From: Artocarpus heterophyllus
Lineage: Eukaryota; Streptophyta; Magnoliopsida; Rosales; Moraceae
Direction: 5' to 3'
NCBI GenBank assembly: GCA_025403435.1
Contig: CM046341.1
Coordinates: forward strand, 22,033,460 to 22,097,459
DNA: 64,000 bases
Shown here: piece by piece, positions 1-12,308 of the stretch
Position numbering within the stretch: position 1 is the stretch's first letter
Layout of the letters: each line of letters starts with the position of its first letter
Notes under the pieces: model-generated
Told to the model about the DNA's origin: nothing
What the model saw: only the letters and a program-made list of their open reading frames with translations
Databases searched by the model: none
Program-made: the position numbers and the translations under genes

Positions 1-2560
1 TCTACAGTGATCTGGTCTTGGAAGCCTTGCCAAACGTGGTGTTGTCCATCTGCTATGAGATTTAGCCGCCATGCTAAAGCTTTTCCTTATAGTCTTCTTG
101 ATGCCAAAATAACTTAGAGGTACTATGGTGTATGACAGGATTAGAAGATGACCTCAATGGCCTTAAGCCATTCTGTTAATACCATCGGTTGCCTATTACC
201 ATTGTATCGAGGCAATATCATATCCTAGAAAGCCATACTTTCTCTTTGATCGGCATTCATCCGACAATCGTATGATAGGGCCACCATCGACTGTAGTCAT
301 TTTAACAAAATATTTTTCCATAAAAGGAAACTTTAAAGTATTATATATTTAAAATAAGGCTATCTTGCTCAATTGTGGCTATACAACATATAGCAATGCG
401 TAATAGGATGGTAGGATACTAACTCTGACACTAACTATGACGACCTGACTTTTCGGACATCTCTTGATGTTCTTTTAATCTTATTTATCCTTATATATGT
501 TACTGGAAAGAGAAACTTTTTTTTTCATATGAAATACTTTTATCATATTTTAACTTTTTCATAATCATAACTTCTCCAAACTTTTTCTGTAACACTTGTT
601 TTACTCACATTTCAAATCATAGTAACTAAATAATTTTCTTTAAAATAACATATTTAGAAACATATAATCTACAGTAGAAATAGTTTTGTAGCAGTATCCA
701 TACCCTTGACTACGCTTTTGCTTATTTACCATTGTCATCTCAACAATAACCTTATTTTGGCCACTTTGCTAGATTTCCTATAGTATAAAATAAAACTAAG
801 TGAGTTATTGCTCAGTAAGTTCAACCGTAGGCCACAAAACAATTTCCTATTTATATGCATGGTCCATTTATGCTTATTTATGAACTTTAATTATTTACTT
901 TCTTAATCCTTTCTTGAACAATAGGCCCAAGTGTTGACACTATATGAGCAAGATCATCGTAACACTGAGATCATATATCATTTTTTACTTAAATCTCCCC
1001 TTGGGTTGGGAGTTGGTGCGACAGTTACTTATCCTTTCAAGTGTATCAATTTACTAGTTCATTTATTATGGCAACATACCATACATGATGCTTAAATAAC
1101 TTAAATTAAGTGCATAACAAATGCAATTAATTAAGAATATAAACATAAAAGATGCTTCTGGCCATGTTTCAAAACCATAGTTCTAGCATCCATCATCATC
1201 ACCATAATACATTAAACTCATCGCACAACCATTCCATAAAGTCCATACTTAACAAACATAACCAACACTCAAGGAAAGAAAATACCAAATTTTAAGACTA
1301 GGGTTAGGATTTACCAAAGGATCTTTCAAGCTCTTTGATCTTCCACAAAAGAGTTTAGACTTTGCCAACTTCCTTAACATAAACCATGACAAAAATCCTC
1401 ATCAAAACCCTTCCAAAAGATCAATAAAACACAAAAGCCCATAGGAGGAAAGTTGGAATTTTTACCTTGAAAAGTGCCAAATCTTGAACTAGAGCACTTG
1501 AACTTGAATAAAAACTTGTTTGGAGGTTAGAATTTGATAAATATTTGAGAGAGCATGGGAAGGGGCTGCCTGTTTTTGTTTGAGAGGAAATGGCAACTTT
1601 TTTTGTCAAGTTGTCGAAGTGATGACAACTTTTTTTTTTTAGAATTATCTTTTGGGCCCTTTTTTGCAATTTTCTCAACGTTGGGGCAAAATTGAATTAA
1701 AATTTGTTTCTCCCCAACAAGAATTTGGTGTGTAACTCACATGGGTGGGGTGGCAAATTCTCATCCTCTTGTGCAAAAGTAAGTGGGTCCCATAACCTTT
1801 TTATACTGTATAAAATCACTACACTTTTTCCTACATTACCAGTGTAAAAACTGTGCAAATATCCTCTTTACACTATCTAAATTTACACTGTATAACTTGA
1901 AATGCCAAATAGTCCAATTTCCAACACAGTAGGACATCTATCTATGTTTACACAATTGACTATAAAATTACATTGTTTTGTATATCATTTACTTTGGTAT
2001 GTCTTTCACACTGTGTTCAAACAACTGTTGGACTATAGACACAAAATCTTCATCACTTAATTTAACTTGTTAATGGACAATTTCCATACTAAATAGAATT
2101 ATGACGTAACTTTTTTTCTTAAATTCTCATATCTTTCTTCAAAAATTTACATCACAAAAATTGTAACTATTGTGACAAAAATTTTATTTTTAAGGGTACT
2201 TTTTTTTACAATTTTTTTAGTAATCAACTCACAATATTTGCATATTTGAAATACTCAATATCGCATAAAAAAATTTACATTCATAATGCACACATTTATA
2301 TTATTCGTAAATAATTCATATTTTATAGTAATTACACAAAATATGATTTATCGAGGAATATTCACTGTTTAAATCTGAATTATTTCCATATTTGAGTTAA
2401 TGAATTTCATTGGTCATTATATGATTCGTTCTAATCACAGCTTGAGCCCCTAAGGCTAGGCCTTTGCTTAAGATTTGGGACTGACCAAAACATACCCTAA
2501 CAACTCTTCATTCATTAAAATAGCAAAAATCATAAAAACATATCAAATACAAAATAGCAT
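1..2560. other. AT-rich non-coding region, probably old repeat
   Basis: No reading frame here looks like a protein. The stretch around 1300-1700 (CT/GA-rich leader-like sequence ending in poly-T) resembles the non-coding part of plant Gypsy LTRs, but no matching second LTR, primer site or target duplication was found, so it is left unnamed. Around 1795-1900 short words of the type ACACTGTATA recur. Nothing else is supported. Confidence 0.3.
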
Positions 2561-2595
2561 AACTAAATGTTATTAAATTAGTTATTATCATATAT

Positions 2596-2852
2596 AAATC
2601 CTTTATTTTTCATAAAAATTTAGAAATTCTAACAAAATTACAGAAAAATAAAAAGATATTTGTTTAAAAGATAGCATAAAATAAAAAACATATATACCTA
2701 AAACAAGGTAGCATTATATCACCTGAATAGATCTTATGAAATCAATTATTATTATCTAGATGCTTTATTATTTTTCATAAAAATTTAAAAATTTTAACAC
2801 AATTGAAATAAAATGAAAAGATATTTTTTAAAAAAGATGAAAACCAGATATA
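2596..2852 (+). repeat. Imperfect direct repeat, two ~90-bp units
   Basis: Two blocks, about 2596-2685 and 2760-2852, share the order TTTTTCATAAAAATTTA, then a run like AAATT(C/T)TAACA, then AAAAGATATTT. They are A/T-rich and roughly 80% alike by eye. No terminal structure or coding content is visible. Confidence 0.4.
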
Positions 2853-2929
2853 AAATTTTAAACTCCCACGATAAAAACAACAAAACAAAAACACCAAAAA
2901 AACTCAATTTTATTCTCTTTCTCTTTTTC

Positions 2930-3255
2930 TGGGGTGCCACCGGAGTAGGGGCACTAATGAGGGGGTCACAATAGGGTGGCAGGGGTGATAGGGCGGTGGA
3001 GGTCTGGTAGGGGGGCCGCGATCCAGACATGGTCAACAGGGTGGGCGACAATGTGGGACTTGTGGGAGCGAGTTGGGCTAGGTTAGGGGCAAGGAGGTGG
3101 TCAATGACGTGGTAGGGCTATGTAGGGGTAGCGGATCGAGGGTGGCAATAGGTGAGTGGCAGCTAGATTGTGCAAGGGTGGGTGGATGAAGGGTGGATGG
3201 ATGGAGAGAGGGGCAAGATTGAGGGAGGTCAAGGGAGGAGGGAGGGCTTGTTTGA
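2930..3255 (+). other. G-rich, C-poor strand-asymmetric block
   Basis: The plus strand is suddenly rich in G runs (GGGTGG, GGGGTGATAGGG, GGAGGGAGGG) between flanks that are over 70% A/T. Frames open on the minus strand across this block are proline/serine-rich low-complexity products and are not taken as genes. Many G runs are spaced by 5-8 bases, so quadruplex-like folding is conceivable, although I found no stretch meeting the strict four-run, 1-7-base-loop rule. Confidence 0.35.
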
Positions 3256-3439
3256 TTGGTTAGAATGTTAGGGTTATTCCATATCAATTGCTGGGATTTT
3301 TTTGAAGGTTATGATTTTATTGTTTAGATCAATGACTGAGATTAATAAGATATTATTGTCATTCAAACAATAAATTAATAGACTTATGTTTATGAGGTGT
3401 TTGTATAATCAAATTTTCGTGTAAGACGTGTTAAAACAA

Positions 3440-3440
<1 letters not shown>

Positions 3441-3470
<30 letters not shown>
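3441..3470. repeat. (TA)n microsatellite
   Basis: About 15 TA dinucleotides with one G interruption near 3464. Simple repeat only. Confidence 0.9.
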
Positions 3471-3471
<1 letters not shown>

Positions 3472-3586
3472 CAGTGCAATTTTCTCTTTAAAAGTAGATA
3501 TGCATCCACGACATAAACAAGGTAGAGTCATTTTTTCCTAAAAGGAAAGGCAAATACTATTTATTCCTCAATATTGGGAAAATAAG

Positions 3587-3662
3587 GACATAAAGTAGAC
3601 ACATATGTTAGTGCATCAAGAAAACGACATAAAGTAGACTCATATGTTTGTGCTCAAGAAAA
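3587..3662 (+). repeat. Tandem duplication, 2 x ~38 bp
   Basis: Both units start with GACATAAAGTAGAC and continue with CATATGTT and CAAGAAAAC, differing at a few bases and a 2-base indel. No function is evident. Confidence 0.75.
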
Positions 3663-4212
3663 CTAAAAAAGGAGACGGGTTACTCTCCTCAATATCACAC
3701 GTTATGTTCATGTAGGCTTACATGATTTTGAAAACAAATTGTAGCGGTCCATTACGTAGCACAAGGAACCATGCCTTGTTTGCAAGAACACTACGTGGCA
3801 TTAGGTGCAAGGTTCTCTATTATTTATCCGATGCTGATGTAGTATATACATAAATACAGGTACTTCTTCCATCCCGACGGATGGAGGAATGATTCCGCCA
3901 TGCATTTTGGGCCGTTGATCGTCGGTTGGATGGTGAGGATTAGCTGAGGGATAAAAGGAATATTAATTAACTTGTATTTGCCGGTTTCCATTTAATACAA
4001 TTTTCACCCAACCAAGTCGTCGGCCGAATCTTGGACCTCCTACACTTCAACCTATGTAGCTTCACTTGCTCAGGGCCCATTTTAAAGTAAAGCCCAACGA
4101 ATATTTGAACACACTATGGCCTTGTAAATGATTGAAGCTAATTGCGACTTAAAGGGCATGCCTTATTTAATATTTATCTTGTTCATATATATATTGACAG
4201 AAAATCTATAAG
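3663..4212. other. Non-coding, nothing recognised
   Basis: No open frame, RNA gene or terminal repeat could be supported. The block 3960-4090 is slightly less AT-rich than its surroundings but carries no recognisable protein. Confidence 0.3.
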
Positions 4213-5023
4213 AAGAGAATTAACTAAACGGGAAATGTGATCCACCAAAACAAGATCAGAATTATTCTCAAAAACGAAATTAGCTAATAGGTGCGCAACT
4301 ATATTCTCCTGTTGGGAGATATGACTGCAACAAAAACCACCAAAACTAGATACATCAAGTGTTTAATGTCGTGAATAATTGGCCCAGCTACATCAAGGCA
4401 TAACGGAGAATTGACAGCAATGGCGACATTAATTGCATCTGTTTCAACAATTGCATTATCAAATCCAAACCTTGCTACAAAACTCTGTCCTTCCCTTACT
4501 GCCAGCGAAGTGTGGAATCAAGAAACCATTTATCCTCTCAGCAAGGCACACCATAACGACGCCATTCTCATCCCTAACTACCGCAATAATACCGTAGCCT
4601 AGAATATCTCGCTTTACAGCTGCATCAACATTAAGTTTTAGACTTCCAACTAATAGGCAGAACCATCTTGAACGTAAACTTGCATTTGCCATTGGTGTTG
4701 TTACTTCAGCCTTGTGGCATAATGAGTAATCATCTAGAACCCGCCTTGCAGTTTGTAAAACATCTACAGCCTCCCTTAAAGTATTCTCAAGCACTCCTAT
4801 ATTTTTGGACCACCAATGCTTCATGCAGTCATGACGAAAATCTCTAAGTCCCGCATTTTCAGATGGGAGGTAGCAAACATACATAAGCCTGCAAAGGTGA
4901 ATGCACCATTATTTTTTAACTTCAGCCAGATAGAAGGCCTATCCCATATTTCCCCAACACCCGTGCAATCTCATAGTGCATGCCAACAAGTCTCAATCAC
5001 TTCTCCGCACCTCCTGCATGTAC
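4213..5023 (-). pseudogene. LINE (non-LTR retrotransposon) 3' remnant: zf-RVT + RNase H
   Basis: Read on the minus strand, the first part (about 5015-4900) has the reverse-transcriptase zinc-binding pattern C-x2-C, then E, W-H, C and a Trp (CRRCGEVIETCWHAL, stop, DCTG). A linker follows, then the plant LINE RNase H-like domain: LKLNVDAAV, YGIIAVVRDENG, an EGQSF segment, ETDA, and the closing S-x-N-x2-AH-LA element, which sits in a different frame at the end. Known plant LINE ORF2 proteins end in this order. At least one stop (near 4956) and one frameshift (near 4290) break it, and endonuclease and RT domains are absent. The Copia-type LTR beginning at 5024 cuts into the zinc-binding region, so the LINE was already there when that element inserted. 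Confidence 0.7.
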
Positions 5024-6365
5024 TGTTGGGTTTTGTTGGATTTTGTAATTCAAATAAGCAGCGAAAAATTAAAATTAATTCCCATAAAATCCTCGCAGGA
5101 TCCATGCAATTCCATTAGATTAATAGGAAAGCCATAGAATCTTACTAGGATAACAAAAAGGGGCAAGATTTCTGGAAGGAAGAGAGCGGGTTCAATCCGA
5201 TGACACCCTAACTCGAGCTTTTTGTATTCAAGATCAGATTCAGACGTTGTTAGTTAGAGCAACACCCTCTGCAGGTATCCACGCGAACAGACTCTCTCAC
5301 AACGAGTTGGTGTGCTAGCACCCTCTCCTTTGCGTTAAATAACTCTCTCTAATTTTTAGGGTTTTTAATGTTCTCGCTTTTTAGAATAATAGAACGCCTT
5401 CTTTCTTCTTAATTCAGCTAGAAACCCTAAAACAGATATATATATATATATATATCTATTGACTTCGAGATAGAGTAAGATTTTAATTAGGGTAAACTAT
5501 AATTCGAATATGATTTAGAGAATCTAAACAATGTTTGTGATTCGAATATGATTCAGAGAATCTAGATAATGTCAGATTCAATGAACCTAGACATATCTAA
5601 TACATCGAATCTGGACATTATCAGGTTCATTAAACCTAGACATAGTAAACCCAAAATTCGTTTTTGGTCTGTTCTAAGTATGCGACCTTGTAGGTTCACA
5701 TAACGTTGGTAGTGGCTTGAAATTCTGTGTCTGGCCTACAGATCATAAGCGGCCTCTAGCAAGACATTATGATTACCCAAGTTATGCGAATGTCAATAAT
5801 TCAACACAACCTAATCCACAATAAGTATTAAAGTCGTTTTGTCACTAGATACCTTGATTGAACATAAGGCATGGTTTATGTCAACCTTATACTACACAAT
5901 CATATTATTTCTCGATCTTAAGTAGACTAATATTGATAACCCTTGTCAATTCATTCTAGAATGGCCATACATTTTTCTTCAGTCTAACTTATCGAGGGGC
6001 CCACTAGATATCTTTCTCATAATAAATGAGGGACAAATTCCTTCTTAATCACTCATATTCCTCATATGATTCACTCTATATCCAACAACAATCCATTCCA
6101 TCATCCTGTTAAAGATAATATTAGAATATGTCAAAATATAGAACTTGTCATGTAGGAAATAATGGTGATTTTAGGTCAGAGGACTAGGATAATACTATTG
6201 TGATGAGAATCACTTATGACAATTATCCATGCAGTATTAACATAGCGAGTCGATCGAATACATCATTTCTCAAATATGTATCTATGAGTTGACTTAGTAT
6301 CTCATACATATGATTAGTAAAACATAATCATCAGTCAAACTTCATACTAGTCTTCATTCATTATT
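5024..6365. mobile_element. Truncated LTR of a Copia-type retrotransposon
   Basis: Begins with TGTTGG directly inside the LINE remnant and continues as a long non-coding AT-rich sequence with the general make-up of plant Copia LTRs, including an early GCAGCGAAAAATT word like the GCAGCGGAATTT of the Copia LTR at 16164. No protein, primer site or partner LTR is seen, and the right end stops where the hAT fragment begins near 6366. It is a different family from the Copia element at 16-26 kb. Assignment rests on the TG start and overall resemblance, so confidence is moderate. Confidence 0.45.
5436..5455. repeat. (AT)n microsatellite
   Basis: Uninterrupted AT dinucleotides inside the LTR fragment. 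Confidence 0.85.
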
Positions 6366-6377
6366 AAGAGAGCAAGC

Positions 6378-7353
6378 ATGAAACCCATAAAACTTCCAAC
6401 TGACATAGGACACCAATGGAATTCAACATATTTGATGCTAAACACATGCCTACCATATAAAGAGGTCATAACCGCGTATTACAACTTGAAGAATCCAACT
6501 GAGCCACTTCAAGAATTTGATTGGCAAATGGCTTCATGCTTCTACAATTTCTTAAAGGTTTTTTATGAAACCACTCTATAACTCTCAGGTGTGTACTATC
6601 CCACCTCTCCTTATGCATTACATAAATTGTACGACATTGCTACAACATTTGATATGCATAGAGATTTTGGCATGTTTAGGGAATCTGTTGAGTTCATGCA
6701 AACAAAAATTCAAAAAATATTGGGAGCGTCTTCCACCTTTGTATTACATAGCCGTTGTATTGGATCCAAGAGTTAAATTAGCTAGTGTTGAATGTTTGCT
6801 TAATGGTATGGGCGAAAAAATAAGGGGGCATTCTGACACCATAACTATTCAAAATGTGCAAGCAAAAGTTAACAACTTATTTACTACATATAATGAAAAA
6901 TATGGAGGAGGCCAAACAATATCCCCTACACCTTTAGCAAATACTACATCTGTACCACATGGTTCTTCATGGAAAAGTATGATTAGCTACACCAGATTTG
7001 GTTTCAGTGCATCATCTACATCTTTAACACGTAGTGAATTGGAAAACTATCTAGAAACAAATTTTGCAGCATTCATTTTCAATGAGCAAGGTGGTGGTCA
7101 TGATTTCAATAAGTTTGATCTTGTTTCATTTTTGAGATCACAGTCAAGAACTTTTGCTGTGCTCTCTAAATTGGCTCGTGATATACTAACCATACTAGTG
7201 TCCACAGTTGCAAGTGAACAAATATTTAGTTATAGTGGTAGAGTACTTGATGAACAGCATGCACATATGAGTGACGATATTTTGGAAGTAGTAATGTGCG
7301 TCAAAGATAAGGAGGACGCTCGCATAAGAAGCCAAGACGTTCAAGATGATTAG
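6378..7353 (+). pseudogene. hAT-family transposase, C-terminal half, broken
   Basis: Encodes the back half of a plant hAT transposase of the kind with an RNase H-like fold and C-terminal dimerisation domain. Visible in order: the W-N-S-T-Y-L-ML segment (GHQWNSTYLML), the YYPTSPYALH stretch, KKYWERLPPLYYIAVVLDPR, and the dimerisation block ELENYL ... LARDILTILVSTVASEQIFS ... GRVLDEQ. The N-terminal BED zinc finger and the first catalytic part are missing. There is an in-frame stop at 6579-6581 and a frameshift near 6715-6722; after that the frame stays open to 7353. The usual tryptophan pair of the dimerisation domain (SWW) is replaced by SFL. A dead fragment, truncated on its left at the LTR piece. 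Confidence 0.8.
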
Positions 7354-7912
7354 GTTGATGACTTTGAAAATTTGGACATTTCTGATACTCCCACTAGGAG
7401 TAATACGTTGTAATTATGAACAATATCTATTTTTTATTTTTTTGTTTTTTTTTGTTTTTAGTAATTTTGTAAACATCTTATGTATAATTATCCCCATTGT
7501 ACTTCTTTTTCCTTACCAAGGTTTTGTCCCACTAGGTTTTCCTTGGAAAGGCTTTTAATGAGGCAATCGTAAATAAAATATCCTTTTTTTATATTTATCT
7601 TGACTATTTAAACTTTTTATATATGTTAACTTGTTTAAAAATTCAAAAATTAAAAATTAAAATTAAAAAATTAAAAATTGCATGCGTAGATGGGCTGGCC
7701 CATCTAAACCCATGATAGGCCAAGATGGGCCAGCCCATTCAAGGCCCATGGCACAGCCAACGTAATATTTGCCTACAAGCTGGGCTAGGCCAAGGTAATT
7801 CTAATATGGGCCACAAAATTCGTGGGCCGAGCCAGCCTGGCCCTCTACACGTGTGGGCCTTAGGAGAATAGGCCGAGTCAGGTTAGCTCGGCCCATTCTT
7901 GCGTCATTACTT
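7354..7912 (+). mobile_element. hAT 3' non-coding end with GGCC-rich subterminal repeats
   Basis: After the transposase stop comes AT-rich sequence, then from about 7690 to 7890 many short words built on GGGC(T)GGCCC and GGGCC in both orientations. Clustered GGCC-type subterminal repeats are typical of plant hAT ends. The exact terminal inverted repeat and an 8-bp target duplication could not be fixed, since the left end is missing. Confidence 0.5.
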
Positions 7913-9408
7913 ATCAGATTAGGCCTTAAAATTCGAGTCTCGATCAAATTCTGATGAAAAACGCATAAAAAAATGTGTATACAAATTATCACACGATCGA
8001 TAAGTTGATTTGGGAGATTAGCTTGTCGAACTTACTCTATCGGCCTGTCAAACTTACGATAACTTAGAATCCTCAGAACATCTTATTTTCGACCCGAGAA
8101 TCCTAGATAGGGCCTCAGTTTTAATTCTAATATCCCAATAGAGAAATTATCTAATTAAAACAGTCATATACAGATAATCCTATAGAAAATAAAAAATTAT
8201 CCAAGTAATTTAACATTTTATCTTGAATTAATTTGTAAAATTAATTCAATCGATAAACTAACATGAATTATTAAATCTAGTCTTATCGAATTTTAGTCAA
8301 TCTAATAATTTAACATAAGTAATCAACACATAGGAAAAACATACTATATTGTTATAAGATTTATTATGAACTTGTGAAGAGAACCCAATAGACATATATA
8401 ATTCAAGCTCTTATAATTATAAAATACAATATTCCAAATGCATGTTTTATAATTATCAACTCTAGCGCTACTTCACTAAAAGTTTAGAGCTACACTTTCA
8501 AACTATATGAAATTATAAAGCTTCAATAAGCTAACCGTCCATGACATATCATAATATGTCACATCCCCACATGATATTCATAATCGGCTTTAGGATAAAT
8601 TTCGTTTTACCTTTCTGATTATTTTTATCTTATGTTCCATTATAACACCATTAGAATACTTACTATCTATAGATAGTATGCTATTCGGTTACACCTATAT
8701 ATCTAAATGGTTGAGCGCTCCAGTTTTCCAACTACAGATAATGCATATAAGAAAATATCATTAACTTTACAAAAGAGTTAAGGATTCTATATATATGAAT
8801 AATGAGTCTATGTCAATCATGAGTCATGCCTTCTACGTACCAGTTGTGTCCCATCATTAAGTCAGGATGTCATCTTTTGGTACATCAAAAGGCATAAGGC
8901 AAGATATCAGACCCATTAGTCATTTCAGGGTTAAGACACAACACATTTGATTATCTAAAGTAAATTGATTTGTACAAATAGAATTATTAACTAAATCAGT
9001 TCAACTTTTATGTTTCGATCCAATATATCGTCACCTATGACAATGCACTAGCATTTTGACTCATGGAGCCCCACTCCGATGACCAAGACAAGCCATCTCC
9101 CGTTAGGGATGCAAACAACATAACAATCTTACCATGAATAAAGCACCCAACTTTATTCCCTTGATTGTGGATCTTATGATTTAGACTATCACCTTTAAGA
9201 TTTATGTCTTTCGCATAATCTGTCCATTATATGCATGATTCTTAAAGGTTTAGATCGAGAGTCTCAAACTTTTGTTTGCTTATCATTCATTCAACAAAAA
9301 TGAACATAAAGAGGACAACATTTGATATATGAATATTCAACGCTTTATTTATAAAATGTCTTCAAAAACATATTACAACATTTTACTCCTTACAACACCT
9401 ATGCCTAA
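7913..9408 (-). mobile_element. Old 3' LTR of a Copia element (same family as 16164-25807)
   Basis: From ATCAGATTAGG onward this aligns base by base, with many substitutions and small indels, to the LTR at 16164-18197; for example the shared words CATGACATATCATA, ATAATCGGCTT and GGTTGAGCGCTCCAG occur in the same order and spacing. The first third of the LTR is missing, cut at the hAT fragment. It ends near 9408, where the purine-tract equivalent begins. Much more diverged than the two LTRs of the nested Copia, so an older insertion of the same family. Confidence 0.75.
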
Positions 9409-9925
9409 TTCTCCTACTTACACCAAGTGAGTAAATATGGCATATCTCATACCCCCATAGCCTCTACATGCTTCTCAAAAACTCTCGTAGTTAGTGTCTT
9501 CGTGAAAGGATCAGTAAATTGTCCTAGAACATGATTTTGTGCATTGCAACATGTCTACACTCAACGAAGTCCTTTATCACATGATACTTTCGATGAATGT
9601 GCTTACTCTTCTTGTGAAATTTTGGTTCTTTAACATTAGGTATCGCTGCAGTGTTATCACACTACAGCGATACCTTCTTATCCATGCCAGGATCTACTTC
9701 AAGATCCCCATGAAACTTGCAGAGCTACATTGCTTCTTTTGAAGCATCACTAGTTCCCATATACTTAGCCTCCATCATTGAATCCAAAGTGTAATCTTGC
9801 TTGACACTTCTCTAAACAATGGCAGTGCCACCCAGAGTAAACACAGAACCAAAACTTGATATTCTCATATCCAAATAGGATTAGAAATCTAAATCATTGT
9901 ATCCTTAAGGCATCTATCTCTAACA
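9409..9925 (-). pseudogene. Copia pol remnant (RNase H end)
   Basis: Directly continues the LTR fragment and aligns to the end of pol at about 18198-18700 of the nested Copia. On the minus strand it corresponds to the RNase H region with the S-x-MMEAEY-like and CDNSAA-like segments in decayed form. It stops near 9925, after which the similarity to the Copia element is lost. Multiple substitutions remove any usable frame. Confidence 0.65.
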
Positions 9926-10241
9926 CAACGTGCCCTCAATTTTCATAATGTAGCTTTTATTTCCCCTAATCTATAAAATATTTATCAAAAACTCAATATG
10001 TTATGATTTTTAATCAAAATAACACATGTAATTTAAAAAATGAGTTTTTTTGAACAAAATAACGTGCAATTACTTTAGCAGCTTCTTCCGAAAAAAGTTA
10101 CAAAAACTATCAGATCTCCTAAAATCATATAAACTAGAAACAACTGACAAAAGTAATTCCATATGATATGTTAACTTTCTTAATATGCTTTTGCAAAATA
10201 GACCTTTGATAGGATATTCTAATCTTGGAAGAACTTGATTG
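9926..10241. other. Non-coding; contains a block repeated at 29.5 kb
   Basis: No gene. The segment about 10110-10185 (ATCTCCTAAAAT, then ACAACTGA, then ATATGTTA) resembles 29506-29575 in the same orientation. The two copies lie outside the big LTR element on its two sides, suggesting a locally duplicated target region. Confidence 0.35.
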
Positions 10242-10988
10242 TGTTATTAATACTAATGGCCTCTAAACTTTAAGATCTCCCTCACTTTGCAAACTTCTCA
10301 CTTGGCTCTTGAATTTTAAAAAGCACCATTTTGCCCTTGAAATTTCAAAGCTCCTTATTTTGTCTCATATTTTTTGATTTTCCATGATAGAATTACATGA
10401 TTCACACATGAGTCACCTGTAAGGGCGAAAATGAGATTTTATCATTCTTAGATTTTGTTTTATGTTTACACTCTCACTCGATGAATTTTTTTATCTGAAC
10501 TCCCATTTAGAAAATATTTACCTATTCATTTCTTCTTATTTTGAATGTGTAACTCATTAAATGAGTGGATATTGTTCGCTGGTATCTGAATTTGAATATT
10601 AGAGAAGATGAGTTACGCATTAAAGCTGAGGAGATATCGGTAAACAGTATTGAAAAAAAATATGCACACATCTTAAATGAGAGCAGATAAAAAAATTAAA
10701 TGAGAGTGTTAAATGTAAACATAACCTGAGAGTGATAAAATCTCTTTTTGCCTTTACAAGTGACCCATGTACAAATCACATGGCCATAGTTCTATCTATT
10801 TGAATAGAAAATCAAAAAATAGGAGACAAGACGAGGAGCTTTGAAAGTTCAAGGGCAAACAATGGATTTTTAAAATTCAGGTGAAGTAAAGAGCTTTGAA
10901 AGTTTAGGGTGGAAAGTGGTGATTTTTAAAGTTCAAGGGGCAAAGGGAATGAGGCCTTAAAGTTTAGGGACCATTAGTGTTAATAACC
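10242..10988. mobile_element. Foldback (long inverted-repeat) element, ~750 bp
   Basis: The left arm beginning TGTTATTAATACTAATGGC and the right arm ending CCATTAGTGTTAATAACC are reverse complements with few changes, and the pairing continues inward to near 10600 (for example CTTTCAAAGCTC-type words against their complements, and GAGTTAC/GTAACTC close to the centre). There is no coding capacity. This is the architecture of plant foldback or MULE-type MITEs; target-site duplication is unclear because the ends are themselves AT-palindromic. Confidence 0.6.
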
Positions 10989-11040
10989 TTTTTTTATTCT
11001 CTATTTGTTTATTTTTCTAAAAAAGAAAAAAGAAAAAACA

Positions 11041-11227
11041 AGGGGAAAGTTTCATAGAGACAATAATTGACGAAGGAGTAAAGGCACAAGGAATGGGGCA
11101 AAGGTATGAAAAGGAGTATAGGAAAACCATTGAAGGCACATGACCTAGGAATTAACGATGCATGACCTAGTGGCAGTGCATGGTTTTAGGATTGGAGGCG
11201 CATGACCTAAGGTTTAGACGTTCTCGG
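11041..11227 (+). repeat. Left copy of a local repeat unit, target of the LTR element
   Basis: Contains CACAAGGAATGGGGCAAAGG, CCTAGGAATTA, GCATGACCTAGTGG and GCATGACCTAAGGTTTAGACG. The same order appears at 29030-29168 beyond the inserted LTR element, with moderate divergence. The last five bases, CTCGG, are the target-site duplication. Confidence 0.6.
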
Positions 11228-12267
11228 TGTAAAATCCATGGTTTTAATTGAAATAATTCAAAATTTTAGGCCAATTTGAAGTTTTTAATAATTTTGTAGT
11301 AGAAATTTATTCTAGAAACTATTCTAAAAAATTCAAAAAAAAATTGATCTTAAAAGATCATATCTTTCCCCCTACACCTCATGTTTTTCTTTTTCTCTTT
11401 TCTTTTCTTCTTTTCTTTTCATTCTTCCTTCCTGTGCAAGCCGAGTATGCCTCCTACTTCTCTCATCCAACCTTCCTCAAGTCCCAGCCACCTGCATGCT
11501 CTGGCAAAATCAATCTGCCATCGCCTAAAGTCCTAGCCACTAGACTATCGTCCCCTTACTTGCTGCTGGCAACTTGAAGCAAACCCAAGGCCATCACGCG
11601 TCCTTGGCTTTTGGCAACCGATTCTGGTGCCGTTTGTCACCACTTTCTATGGCCAACCACACCAAATGTTCCCCATGCCAAGAGGAGCAAGACCTAGCCA
11701 CCCATAAGCCAAATCATCACTAGAAAATCCAATCACTTGTCGCCTCCCTCGCCTGTTTTATGCCTTTTTTGGCGAGGTGAATTGAGCCTCGTTTTGGAAA
11801 AACAACTTTAGAATAGTAATCCTCGCGTTGAGAGTTTTATTTTGGTACCCATCTTTGTTGCCACCTCATCGGTCAACCATGGTCAACGTGGTCAATCGTG
11901 GTCCACAGCGGCCAACAGTTGACCCCAACCACCAAACTACAAAAATGGCATGTTTTTGACATTTTGGACACAATCATGGTGTCGAATTTCTGAGACGGAA
12001 TTCCAAAGGCTAAGTTTGTGATTCAAAGTTTCAAAAGTAGACTGTGTTTTAAATCTTCTTGCGACCAAATGTCATCAACTAAGTTGGTAGGGACTTTATT
12101 ACTTATCTCTTGTGATATTTTTGTTTAATTATTGAATAGAATTCAGAATTTAAAGCTAAAATATTTGGATTTCAATATATTGTTATGGTTGTTGTTGTTA
12201 TTGTCCTTATAAGTTGATGTGTTGTTGATCTTATTATTAGTATTATTATTATTATTACTACTACTAC

Positions 12268-12308
<41 letters not shown>

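Noticed and set aside
4411..5118. Plus-strand frames at the LINE remnant
   Set aside because: The minus strand carries the recognisable RNase H and zinc-binding motifs; plus-strand products resemble nothing.
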